Assembly: GCA_030686995.1 (NCBI GenBank)
Contig: CM060696.1
Span: 116,265,949-116,329,948 of the forward strand
DNA length: 64,000 nucleotides
Reading direction: 5' to 3'
DNA from: Artemisia argyi
Lineage: Eukaryota > Streptophyta > Magnoliopsida > Asterales > Asteraceae
In this document: in pieces, positions 1 through 10,407 of the stretch
Numbering within the stretch: position 1 is the first letter of the stretch
Layout of the letters: every line of letters starts with the position of its first letter
Notes under the pieces: model-generated
The model's database searches: none
What the model saw: the letters and a program-made list of their open reading frames with translations, nothing else
Told to the model about the DNA's origin: nothing
Made by a program: the position numbers and the translations under genes

Positions 1-50
1 CGTGCACATACTACAACTTTGAGAAACATGTTCCGGTGTTTTTTGAACAG

Positions 51-1123
51 ATTTGGTTGAACTTCCACAAGATGTTATCGCGCATATCTTCAGCTTCTTG
101 GATTTACGCTCTTTAGTTTCTGCTCTGCAAGTTTGCCGGTATTTTTCTGCCATTGTGTATGAACTTTTTGCTTTCTATATTATGTTCCTCACCACTGCTG
201 TTTCAAAAATAGCGCTTCCCATGAAAGTGTGTCATTTATTATTTGTCACAAAATCAATAGAAACACCAAATTAGCTGGTCTAGTTTAATGAAGAAACAAA
301 GATAAATCAGCTTATTTCCATTTTGAATATCTAGATGTTGCTAAATACTTGTGAATGTTTCATGGCAGTTCATGGAATGCTGCTTCAAGTGACAACCATC
401 TGTGGCAGTTAATGTTTACTGTGTTTTACAACACTTCTAGTAATTTTGGTAAGACTTATAAGCTTCTTGGTGGATTGACTGAGGAGGCGAAGTCAAAATT
501 GTCCCAAGGGAACATTGTAAGCAATAACAGTCTTGACTGGAGAACGTCCTTTAAGAAAGCATATGATGGTATGCAGTCAAACTCTGTGCTAAACATCAAT
601 TTTTAAGAACTTAGCACTCATTTTAACTTTCTTTTATCTTACATCTTTGAGAGATCAATTCAGCAGTATATTGATGATGACATTTGACCATGTATGATTA
701 CATCTTCATTGTTAGATTTCTTTTGATTACAGGATTCTCATCAAAGAAACTTCTTACATCTTCTAGGGGATTTTGCAAGCATTGCCAAACAATTTTTTGG
801 GTTAGTGACATGGCAAACAGAACTGCTTCTAGGCTGCGATGCAAATATCACCAAATCAATCCAATATCCACAAAACAGGTAACTTCACACTCATGGTTCT
901 TAGCCTTTATTTATTTATTTATTTTTTCCCCCCAGTGATACAAATAAAGGACCATTGTCATTAATATTGGTTGCTGCAAAAATGTTTGTTTTGCCAGATT
1001 GTTGAGTACATAGATGGTGAATGTGCTTCATCAGATAGCGACAGTGATACTGATTCTGACTCATATGATGAATTTGTCCCCAAGCTTTGGGCATATCCGA
1101 AGAGGCCTGGGTCTTTGTTCTGA
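51..1123 (+). CDS. F-box protein, 3' part of gene (5' end outside window)
   Basis: F-box proteins are substrate adaptors of SCF ubiquitin ligases. Four exons can be joined in phase: 51-138, 369-568, 733-878 and 998-1123, each with AG/GT borders. The joined product starts inside an F-box: LPQDVIAHIFSFLDLRSL, then VCR, completed across the first intron by SWNAASSDNHLWQ. A middle segment has a Cys/His cluster (CKHC ... CKYH), and an acidic Ser/Asp run (SDSDTDSDSYDE) lies near the C-terminus. The frame ends at TGA 1121-1123. A second copy of the last exon at 18701-18913 has TTA at this place and reads on for about 30 codons, so the TGA may be a premature stop. Arabidopsis has an F-box gene next to ABCG8 (At5g52880 and At5g52860, from memory). 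The ABCG gene at 28.6 kb would fit that conserved neighbourhood. Confidence 0.75.
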
Positions 1124-1670
1124 GATAATGTCCATGGTGGGGGTGGATGGAAGCTCATTCATATGGGTCAAATTTCCTTGTCAGGTTCTCTATATTTGTT
1201 TGAATTGTAAAGTTGGAACATTAGATTGGATTCGGATAATGTTATCATAAACCACACATACAATAATAGGAGAAATTGCTAGATTAAGTGATTTCAGAAC
1301 ATATCAAATTTGCTCACGTTGTAAATATGAAATACAGATTTGGGTTGTAATAAGAAAATTGTCTTTTCTGTTTATTCCTATGTATTGGTTTAAATTGAAT
1401 CTTGATTGAGCTACTCAACTCTAGGCATGGACTATAAATGATGTTTGTAATGGTTTTACTTGTTGTACAGCATTTCGACATCTATATCTTTTGAATTAAT
1501 CAGTATAATCCTATTGCACGATGACATTTCTAATGGTACTAAGGTTGCACTAAAATGTTGTTATGGCCTAAATGGATGTCGAAGATAGATGTTGCCTTAC
1601 CACTTGGGATGACCAACAGTGTGCTGGTGACACGATTTTGTTACCAATGTAGTTGTTTAATCAAAACCTT
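967..1670 (+). repeat. Segmental duplication, copy 1 (F-box last exon and 3' flank)
   Basis: This stretch aligns base by base, with scattered substitutions, to about 18669-19410. The match includes the last F-box exon with its acceptor site and about 500 bp of 3' flank. The similarity then continues through reticulon-derived sequence to about 3300 (against about 21453). The two copies are offset by roughly 17.7 kb in direct orientation. Confidence 0.85.
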
Positions 1671-1683
1671 TTCCAACACATAC

Positions 1684-1830
1684 CACAGAAAATGGATCCC
1701 AAGCACTACTATTAGAATCTGGCATAGTAGACCAAGAAAATGGCATTCAGTCGATTCAACGAGCGCCCATATTAAAATAGCTGTTTTCAGTAGATGCCAC
1801 AACGAAATTTGAAAATATGATTAAACCCAA
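1684..1830 (-). pseudogene. Reticulon-like exon 2 fragment A
   Basis: Read on the minus strand, this stretch matches exon 2 of the intact reticulon-like gene (21568-21748). It keeps the bases around the exon's 3' end (CCACAGAAAATGGATCCCAA on the plus strand), but the frame is broken by substitutions and a deletion. No other reticulon exon lies directly beside it. It sits between the 3' flank of the F-box gene and a copy of reticulon intron 1, so it is a non-coding remnant of a DNA-level duplication. Confidence 0.7.
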
Positions 1831-2189
1831 ATTAGCTGAAAAACCAAAAACTTTACTGCACGCTCTTTGAGATTTAACAAGCTTAAATAGCCAAATCGAG
1901 TATATATGACTGAACAAAATCATTACCCAGAGAGGTACAAACAAAATCATTACCCAGAGAGGTACAACACTTCAAACTGAAAACTTAAAAGAAATAAGCT
2001 ATTCAAACAACAATGAGAAATGGTCATAAAACTGATTTGAACAGGTATATAAGGTTCAAAAACCAATTGATAATATAACCTTATATATGGTGGTATGAAA
2101 CCCACATATCCGATATATAATCTTATACAAAGCTATATCCACAGTTGGTTGATATGAAAAGTAACTCATTAAGTTTTTACATTGACATT

Positions 2190-2582
2190 TGTTTCATTAA
2201 TTTTCCAGTGTGGGATAAAGTTTTCAGTCACCCAACCAAAATTTGACAAAATAGTCCATATAAGTTCATCCAATCATCCTCATTTGCAAAGGTCGCCATT
2301 AATATCTTAAATCTAACAAATCTGCTCCTATCATTATATCTTTATATTGCTACATGCCTACATTCAAAATGATCTTTTGAAACATGAAAAGTCTACCACC
2401 ACTAAGACCGTCCGCAAATGTAGATCAGGAACTGCCTTGATATTTTCTTTAACAAATACGTACAACAACGCCTAAGTTACATTGTTAGCATATTCTCCAA
2501 CTTCTCAAAGTTTCGGATGATACATCTTTCATATCACAATGGTACATTTTACGTGTTATACTTTGTTGTAGAAATGTATACT
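2190..2582. repeat. Reticulon intron-1-derived repeat, copy 1
   Basis: Direct-orientation copies lie at about 16690-17120, 18345-18650 and 19640-19990, with a shorter version at 22110-22290 inside intron 1 of the intact reticulon gene. An inverted copy lies at about 24530-24850. Shared landmarks are a start near TGTGGGATAAAGTT, the middle word GTCTACCACC and the tail GTAGATCAGGAACT. At 2582 the repeat is fused directly to a truncated reticulon exon 5. Confidence 0.75.
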
Positions 2583-3302
2583 TTGTTTCTCGTACAATAC
2601 AGGCACCGTGTGCACAAGAACAAAGCCTGTTTATGGTTTGGGAATCGAAACCCATGATTTAGACATACAAGTGAATATTTACTCAAAGTGATGAAGGGCG
2701 GCCAGGTGGTCAAAATGGATAATTTTCTAGTACATATAGGTCAAGGTAAGTTTTCCACCAACAGTTTGTGTCCACTTTTTTGCATTTTTACATTGGATAA
2801 CTAAGATGTTAATACAAAATATGATTTTTAAAATAAGAAAGTTATGAAAACGATTCAGGAGTGGAGGTTGTATGCATTGAAAATTAGGCTTTTGGGCGAT
2901 TTTTAATTTGTTTGACATAAAACGCAACCCAAATCGGCTTATTCATAAGTAAATGGATCATTAAATTTCCATCTAGCTTCTCAAATTTTAAAAAGGATTC
3001 TTACATGTGTAGACCAAGGTCAAAAGGGTACAACAGCTTTCGGCAATTGATACAATCCACAAACAAGCAATCACCTGAAATGTTAGATCATTAGTCAAAA
3101 CATTGGAGCCAAGCCAACAACAGGATCGCAAAAGTGTCCGATATCAATATGTGTTTCAAGATGATCAATAGAAATTGTACAGCTAAATTTTTTTTCAGAT
3201 CTTTCCCAAAAGAGATTCCCCTACGACCTCCAAACCAATGTTGATTTCAATCCTAAGAATAGACGCTAACTGCAGAACAGTATCTTCTTCGAGCGCAACT
3301 GG
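2583..3302 (-). pseudogene. Reticulon-like pseudogene, 3' half (exons 5-3)
   Basis: Minus-strand remains of exon 5 (about 2583-2626, C-terminal coding part lost), exon 4 (3005-3074, with splice sites) and exon 3 (about 3190-3302) align with the intact gene at 20714-22761. Exon 5 stops after the LYE(K) motif where copy 2 continues to its stop codon. Comparison with copy 2 suggests that about 0.85 kb was deleted. Exon 3 carries indels that shift the frame after VLQLAS. The sequence diverges at 3302, 35 bp before the gypsy element. The 5' half resumes beyond that element at 13900. This copy cannot encode a full reticulon. Confidence 0.85.
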
Positions 3303-3336
3303 TTATTAGCGATGGTAATAATCTGTGTTTTAGTCT

Positions 3337-3831
3337 TGATGACGTATAGCCTATAATTGGGCCACGAGCCCAAATTATAGACATTACTAAGCCCAACCCC
3401 GCCACGAGTGGGTTGTCATGACAAATGACTTGGGCCTTTAACACCAGCGGCACGGGCTCACGAAGCCCAAAACCCAACCAGCACGCATAATTAAGGGATA
3501 AGGATCATCTATTCACGGATAGACATCCTTACCTAAGATAAGCACCACGAGTGCGAAGAGTGAGGAGCAAGAAACCCACACGGTTTCTGCGTCCTATATA
3601 TAGAATGATACATTCTCATTCAAAGGTACGATTTACACAATCCCTAACTCTTCTACAAACCCTAAAACCGATTACTTACTCTCACGCCGGAGTCTAATCG
3701 TGGGAGACAATCCCACGATAAGTCTAACGGTGTTGTTTATTTTCTTAGTGCGCAGGTTTCACAAGCACTAAAGTTATAATTGGTACGAGAGCAGGAGTAC
3801 AAACAAGGTAAGCCCAACTTTTGTATCAACA
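3337..3831 (+). repeat. 5' LTR of gypsy element
   Basis: 495 bp, TG...CA. By eye it differs from the 3' LTR (13400-13894) at four positions (A/G, C/T, G/A and C/T), all in the first half and all transitions. There are no indels. Confidence 0.95.
3595..3602 (+). promoter_or_regulatory. TATA box in the LTR
   Basis: TATATATA lies in the second half of the LTR, after a GC-richer stretch, in the position expected for the U3 promoter that drives the genomic transcript. The 3' LTR has the same box at the matching position. Confidence 0.6.
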
Positions 3832-3833
3832 AG

Positions 3834-3851
3834 TGGCGCCATCCGTGGGAC
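3834..3851 (+). other. Primer-binding site of gypsy element
   Basis: TGGCGCCATCCGTGGGAC starts two bases after the LTR end. TGGCGCC matches the 3' CCA end of a host tRNA, as in other plant gypsy elements. I did not assign the tRNA. Confidence 0.75.
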
Positions 3852-3876
3852 GCTACACTAAGAACTCAAAACCAGA

Positions 3877-5620
3877 ATGCCGAAAAACAAAAACTCAGGC
3901 CAGCGGACTCCGCAGCTGGAGAAAACACGTGACGATTCGCATAGGAAGAAGAACCAAGATTCGACTCCTAAACCGACCTCTGGAACAACCAGTGCGCCTG
4001 GTCATCGTGAATCAAACGCGACTCCAATCTCGACCGCGGTAGAATTGCCTTCGGGAATAACCCGAACCGCTACCGTAGTCTCAAGCGCTGAGGATATTCA
4101 GCGCACCCTCTTCACCACTCCCCACCAGATGGCGTCCATAGTGGACAACACTGTGCCACCCGGGGCAGCAAATAGAGGGAGGGAACCCCATGCGGAGACG
4201 GGCATCCTTGCAGTAGAAGAGGATGTACTTGAAGTAGCATTAAACGATTTTGTGTCCCAACATTATGAGACTTTGACTCGTCTCATGCAAGAGGAGGCAA
4301 GGAAAAGGTCGAGCCGCAACCTGCAAAATCGGCTAAACTTTAACCAAGAAAAATCTCCCCCGCGCCACCCTGAGCGCAGAAACAGTGAGAGGCGCACCAG
4401 CGTCCATGATAGACTTGGTACCGCATCTAACTCACAATACTCGGAGGATTACGAAGACAACGCGAGGCACACCAGTGTCCATGGAAGGCTTGGTAGCCGC
4501 AGGATACAAGACAGGCTTGGACGACAACATTCACCAAGCGTAAGCACCTCAAGGTCAGGAGGCAGAAGAATCCAAGATAGGTTGGGAAAACACTACTCTC
4601 CAAGTACAAGTCCTTCAAATTCGGGCTCCGAGGACAAACGGCGCAAGCGCCATAGGAGAAACGACTCCCCTCCAAGTAGCTCCTCGGACAACGAGGATAG
4701 AGAGACGGGACATTGGAAATCTAAGAACCGACGCCGGTACGACGAAGATGAAGATATTTCCCTTCCTTGGCGTCGCCAAAAGATTGATGCGTTTACACGA
4801 CGCATAAGTGACTTCTCAGATGACAAAAGAAGGCGTATGCCCACTAACGTTAAAACATACGATGGCACGGGCAATCCTGATGATCATCTAAAAATTTTTG
4901 AGTCAGCAGCCGCTATCGAAAACTGGCCACAACCTGTGTGGTGCCATATGTTCAACTCTACCTTGGTAGGGAATGCCCGAACATGGTTCAGCAAGCTTCC
5001 ATGACGAAGCATAAATGGGTTCGAAGAGCTGCGGAAGGCGTTCCGCCTAAATTTCACACAACGAAAGAAGTGCGCAAAGAACCCCGTGGAACTTGCCAGA
5101 GTTAAACAGCGCCAAGGAGAATCCACGAGCGCCTACATGGAGCGCTTCAAGGATGAATGCATGCAAGTCAAGGCATGCCCCGAGGTACTAAAGATCTCAG
5201 GGTTCATGAACGGGATCAATAATCCAGAGCTGATACGAAAGCTAAATGACAAAGTACCCCAAAGCTTTGATGAACTAACAAAGCGCACCAGATCCTTCGT
5301 TCAAGGGGAAGCGGCAGCGGCAGACAGCAAAAAAGGTTATTCAACCTTCAAACCACAAGAACAGTCAAGGAGACAATCCAACGACCAAAGTGGCAACCGC
5401 AACAGAAATTACCGCAACCAAAACAGGGAAAGGGATAACGACAAGTACGTCCCACTTACAAAAACCCCTAAAGAAATATTCGCGACGGAGGGGGCAAATT
5501 TTCCAAAACCTCCACCTATGCTAACCCAGAAGAAAAGCGCATCGGAGGAGGTTACTGCGAATATCATGGACAGAAGGGTCATACTACTAACGAGTGCGTC
5601 CAACTACGCCAGCTGATTGA
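3877..5620 (+). pseudogene. gag of gypsy element (in-frame stop and frameshift)
   Basis: The structural capsid/nucleocapsid gene. The first 375 codons are basic, low-complexity sequence (RRTSVHDRLG-like repeats, Ser/Arg/Asp runs), followed by the start of the capsid core (KTYDGTGNPDDHLKIFE, MFNSTLVGNARTWF), typical of the plant retrotransposon gag domain. TGA at 5002-5004 interrupts it. The same frame continues with the rest of the capsid (ELARVKQRQGESTSAYMERF). Near 5527 the reading shifts: the zinc knuckle (CEYHGQKGHTTNEC, about 5550-5591) lies in the next frame, which is also the pol frame, while the gag frame runs to a stop at 5614-5616. A one-base loss is the simplest explanation. Confidence 0.85.
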
Positions 5621-5642
5621 TAAATTAGTAAGAGAGGGAAAG

Positions 5643-8600
5643 ATGGACCACCTCGTTAAAAACATCAAAGAAGGAAAAGATAGACAAAGGAATGGGGCCA
5701 AAAAGGAGATGCCAAAAAACAAAGCTGATACAATATACATGATACAATCATGGCAGCGACATACGAAGCAAAAAGTCAGCCAAAGGTTTTCCAAGGGAAA
5801 TCATATCTCTTTCCCCACCCTCACTACGGACAACGCGGTAATCGAACCACTCACCATCGAGATACAAGCGGGGGGTCACGAGATCCACCGCATGTATGTG
5901 GATGGAGGAGCATCTGCGGACATCATGTACGAACACTGCTTCAGAAGGCTAAAAACAGAGATACAAAACCAGTTAGTCCCAGCCACGACGTCGCTGACTG
6001 GATTCACAGGCGAAAAAATTTGGCCTATGGGACAATTACGCATACTTGTAGCCATTGGTAATGAATACCATTCTACAACGGCTTGGATGAACTTCATGGT
6101 GATCAGGTCCCCCTCATCATACAATGGCATTATTGGGAGACCAGGGATATCCGCTATGCGCGCGGTCCCATCCACCGTACATGGGATGCTTAAATTCCCA
6201 GTAGAAGGAGGGATCGTCACCCTCTACAACACTACCACATCTCCAAGAGAATGCAACATAGTGGCAGATGAAGTTCCGCGCACTCCAGAACAGCACACGA
6301 ACAAGGTGACAAACCTGAAAGTTGCAATTAACCCAGATTATCCTGACCAAGAGATATCAATTGGGGGATCACTGTCCGACAAGGGCAAAGCAGCTGTGTG
6401 CGCACTATTGCAAAGGAACCTAAACATCTTCGCATGGGAACCCAAACATATGACTGGAGTGCCAAGAGCCATTACTGAACATAAGCTCGAAATCCGACAA
6501 GGATATCCTCCAATACGCCAGAAGAAACGTGGCCAAGCTCCAGAACGCGCAAAAGCTATCCTAAAGGAAGTACACAAACTCGTGGACGCAGGGATCATGC
6601 GAGAGGTCTACTACCACGATTGGCTTTCCAACCCAGTGATGGTAAAGAAAAGCGATGGTAGCTGGAGAATGTGTGTGGACTTCACCGATCTCAACAAAGC
6701 ATGTCCACAAGACTGCTACCCACTACCAGAAATCGATTGGAAAGTAGAATCCCTGTGTGGGCATCCCTTTAAATGCTTCCTAGACGCGTACAAAGGATAC
6801 CACCAAATTCAAATGGCCAAGGAGGATGAAGAAAAAACAGCTTTCCACACGAGTCAAGGGGTGTATTGCTACACAAAAATGCCCTTTGGTTTAAAGAATG
6901 CAGGGGCCACATACCAACGGTTAGTGGACAACGCATTTGAAAAACAAGTAGGCCGCAATTTGGAGGTTTATGTTGATGACCTAGTCATAAAAAGCCATAC
7001 CGAAGAAGAATTGGTGCGAGACATAGAAGAGACGTTTAAAACATTGGGAAGAATAAACATGAAGTTGAACCCTAAGAAGTGCACTTTTGGTGCAACAGAA
7101 GGCATGTTTCTTGGTTACCTAATAGAACCCGATGGTATTAAACCTTGTCCAGAAAAAACAAGATCGGTCATCGAACTACCCTCACCGCGCACAATAAAAG
7201 AAGTCCAGTCACTAAATGGCAAACTGGCCGGGTTGAACCGATTCTTGTCCAAATCAGCGGACAAATCACTTCCTCTCTTTAAAACACTCACAAAGTGCAC
7301 AAAGAAGGGAGATTTTCGGTGGACTCCAGAAGCGGAACACGCTTTCCAACAGTTAAAACAAAACCTAGCAGAGCTACCAAAGCTAGTCGCACCCCGACAA
7401 GGGGAAGAATTGATTATGTATCTATCAGCGACCCATGGAGCAGTTAGTGCGGTACTACTGACAGACAGAAACTCTGTTCAAACACCCATCTACTTCGTAA
7501 GCAAAGCCCTCAAGAAGACAGAGACTAACTACACCGCTATGGAGAAACTGGTCCTAGCTCTGGTATTCGCAGCTAAAAGGCTGCGCAGGTACTTTCAAAC
7601 GCATCCGATAGCTGTAATCACGGACCAACCCATCAAGCAGGTTATTTCTAAACCCGACGCATCAGGGCGGCTTCAAAAGTGGAGCGTGTTATTAAGTGAA
7701 CATAATATCTCTTATAGGCCGCGCACCGCGATCAAAGGACAGATACTGGCAGATTTCATTATCGAGAAGCCAGATGATGATACTCCATCAACAAAGATTG
7801 AAGTACCATTACAAGAACCATGGGTTCTATTTACAGATGGATCCTCATGCGCAGAAGGATCAGGCGCAGGTCTTATCCTTACCAGCCCAGAGGGAACAGA
7901 GCATACTTACGCTCTACGCTTTGAATTCATAGCCACAAACAATGAGGCAGAGTATGAAGCATTACTGGCTGGACTACGCATAGCAAATCAAATGGGTGTA
8001 CGCAACCTAGAAGCTAATGTGGATTCACGACTAGTCGCAAACCACGTGTTAGGCGAGTATGTGGCTCAAGAAGAACACATGATCCAATACCTCGATAAAG
8101 CCAAATCCTTGATCAAGAATTTTGACAAGTTTTCCATCAAACAAATCCCACGAGGAGAAAACAAAAAAGCAGATGCGCTTAGTAAAATCGCATCCACAAG
8201 CTTTGCACACCTGTCAAAACAGGTATTGGTGGAAACATTGAAACACAAATCCATCTCCGAGATGGAAATATCCACAGTGATAGAGGAAGAAAATCCCACG
8301 TGGATGACACCCATCATGGATTTCATTAGTAAGGGAACACTCCCCCAGGAATAAAAGGACGCTCGACGGATACGACGCACAGCGCAGAGGTTCGAACTTC
8401 GAGATGGTATCCTATACCGGCGTTCATTCCTACAACCATGGATCAGGTGCGTTGGACCTCTTCAGGTAGATTACGTACTCCGGGAAATCCACGCTGGATC
8501 TTGCAGCATGCACTCAGGACCACGGTCTGTTTTAACGCGCGCCCTACGATCCGGATACTATTGGCCTACCATGCACCGCGACGCGCGAGACATGATTCGA

Positions 8601-9533
8601 AGATGTAACGACTGCCAAGTCCATAGACCCATCCCGCGTCAGCCGCAACATGAGCTCACACCCATCACCTCACCATGGCCATTCCACAAATGGGGAATCG
8701 ACATTGCTGGACCATTTCCAGTCGCGGCAGGAGGACTCAAGTTCCTCATCGTCGCCATTGACTACTTCACCAAATGGATCGAGGCAAAAGCAGTGGCAAG
8801 TATCACAGGTAACCAGGTCAAACGATTCGTTTGGGATAACATTGTATGCCGCTTTGGCCTACCTGGAGAAATCATTTCGGACAACAGAAAACAATTCTGT
8901 GATAACCCATTCAAGGATTGGTGCGCGCAGTTAAACATCACACAGCACTTCGCGTCAGTCAAACATCCACAAACAAATGGATTGGTAGAACGCGCGAATC
9001 GTCGCTTGGGTGAAGGAATTAAAGCGCGCTTGGACAAAGTTAAAGGAAGATGGGTAGACGAATTATCACATGTTTTGTGGGCTCACCGCACAGAAATCAA
9101 AGTCAGCAATGGCGATACACCCTTGTCTCTTGTCTACGGGACAGAAGCTGTTATACCAGCAGAAATTGGGATGCCAACAATCCGTACATCGGAAGTTAAC
9201 ATCGCCACAAATGATGATGAGCGACGCATTGACTTAGATCTGTTGGAAGAACGACGCGAAAGGGCGGATATCCGTGAAGCAAAAGCTAAATCAAAGATGA
9301 AGAAGTATTATGATGCACGAGTCAAAAACACTTCTTTCAAACCAGGGGACTTTGTATACCGCGCCAACGATGCCAGCCACGCAGAAGACACGGGCAAGCT
9401 CGGACCAAAGTGGGAAGGGCCTTACGAGATCACAGAAGCATTAGGCGACGGTGCATACAGAGTGCGCGATATGAAAGGCCACGAGCTACCACGCACCTGG
9501 AACATTTGCAATCTCAAAAGATGCTACCTTTAG
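5643..9533 (+). pseudogene. pol of gypsy element: protease, RT, RNase H, integrase
   Basis: One frame holds the whole polyprotein and is broken by TAA at 8352-8354. The protease has the catalytic DGGAS motif (about 5900). The reverse transcriptase has the conserved MCVDFTDLNKACP and active-site YVDD (about 6970). A second RNase H domain carries TDGSS (about 7835). After the stop the same frame resumes with the integrase zinc finger (H ... CNDCQ), then the core with Asp in WGIDIAGPFP, Asp in ISDN and Glu in GLVERANRRL. Next comes the C-terminal GPYEITEALGDGAYRV segment. The usual glycine after ISDN is Arg here. The stop falls in the linker between RNase H and integrase, so the integrase could not be made from a normal polyprotein. 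Confidence 0.92.
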
Positions 9534-10407
9534 GCCACAAGCCACACACCGACACATCCGCACTTTAGTAAGCGCTCAATAAATGTTGGTGTATTTATTT
9601 TTCTTTTTCTTAGGAAATTGTTATTTCTGCAATCGCAACAATTAATAAAACGTTGTGGTTTTTAGCTAACTCCACAACACATTTCAACATTATTGCTTAC
9701 ATTCTCTATTTATGTTTCAATTCTGTTTATATCTTTGCCTACATGTCGTGCATGCACATATTAAAACCACACGAGGGCAGACAGGATGAGTAAACCTACT
9801 AAAGTACTCGTTGAGTAAGAGGGTTGCAAACCCATCAACATCGGATCACGCATCCTTGTTAAACACCCTACTACCAAGACGTTGGAGTAAGTTCATAAGT
9901 ACATCCCACGATGGATGCACTTTATTGCACACGGTGCGCGTTTAACAAAACATGGACTCAAGATAATTGACTCCTACATAGTGGAACTCGCAGCATGCTG
10001 CACTCCACCACATGGATTCGAAACAATTGACTCCTAAGTTAGTACGCTAACTTCATACAAGCTGTTGATTTTAGTACGCATCTCACAATGACTGCGCAAC
10101 AACAAGTCGAAACAAACTAATAAACCAAGACACTTGGTTACCAAAAAAAAAAAAAAAATGATAAACGTAGTACGCTTGGTTACAGACCGCGAACGTTTCT
10201 TAAGTCATGAATTTAACTCATTTTGGGCTCAAACACAAGATATTACTTGCACGTTTGTTACTTGAAGGTCAAATCTTTCACGTGATAAAGGCATGAAAAT
10301 ATCTAAGTACAAAAAACAACATATGTACACAAAAGAACCCAATAACTTTATTTACTAAAAACTACAAGTTTTTTTTTCCAAAGGCTATAACTACGAGTTA
10401 TCAACAT
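9534..10407. other. Non-coding spacer inside gypsy element
   Basis: About 870 bp between the end of pol and the stop of the antisense gene. It has no convincing reading frame. It includes a run of about 16 A at 10143-10158 and repeated short words (CATGGATTC, TTGACTCCTA). The region is equivalent to the long untranslated spacers of Tat-clade elements. Confidence 0.6.

Noticed and set aside
5002..5004. TGA as a programmed readthrough stop between gag parts
   Set aside because: It interrupts the capsid core and not the gag-pol boundary. A second stop and a frameshift elsewhere fit ordinary decay better.
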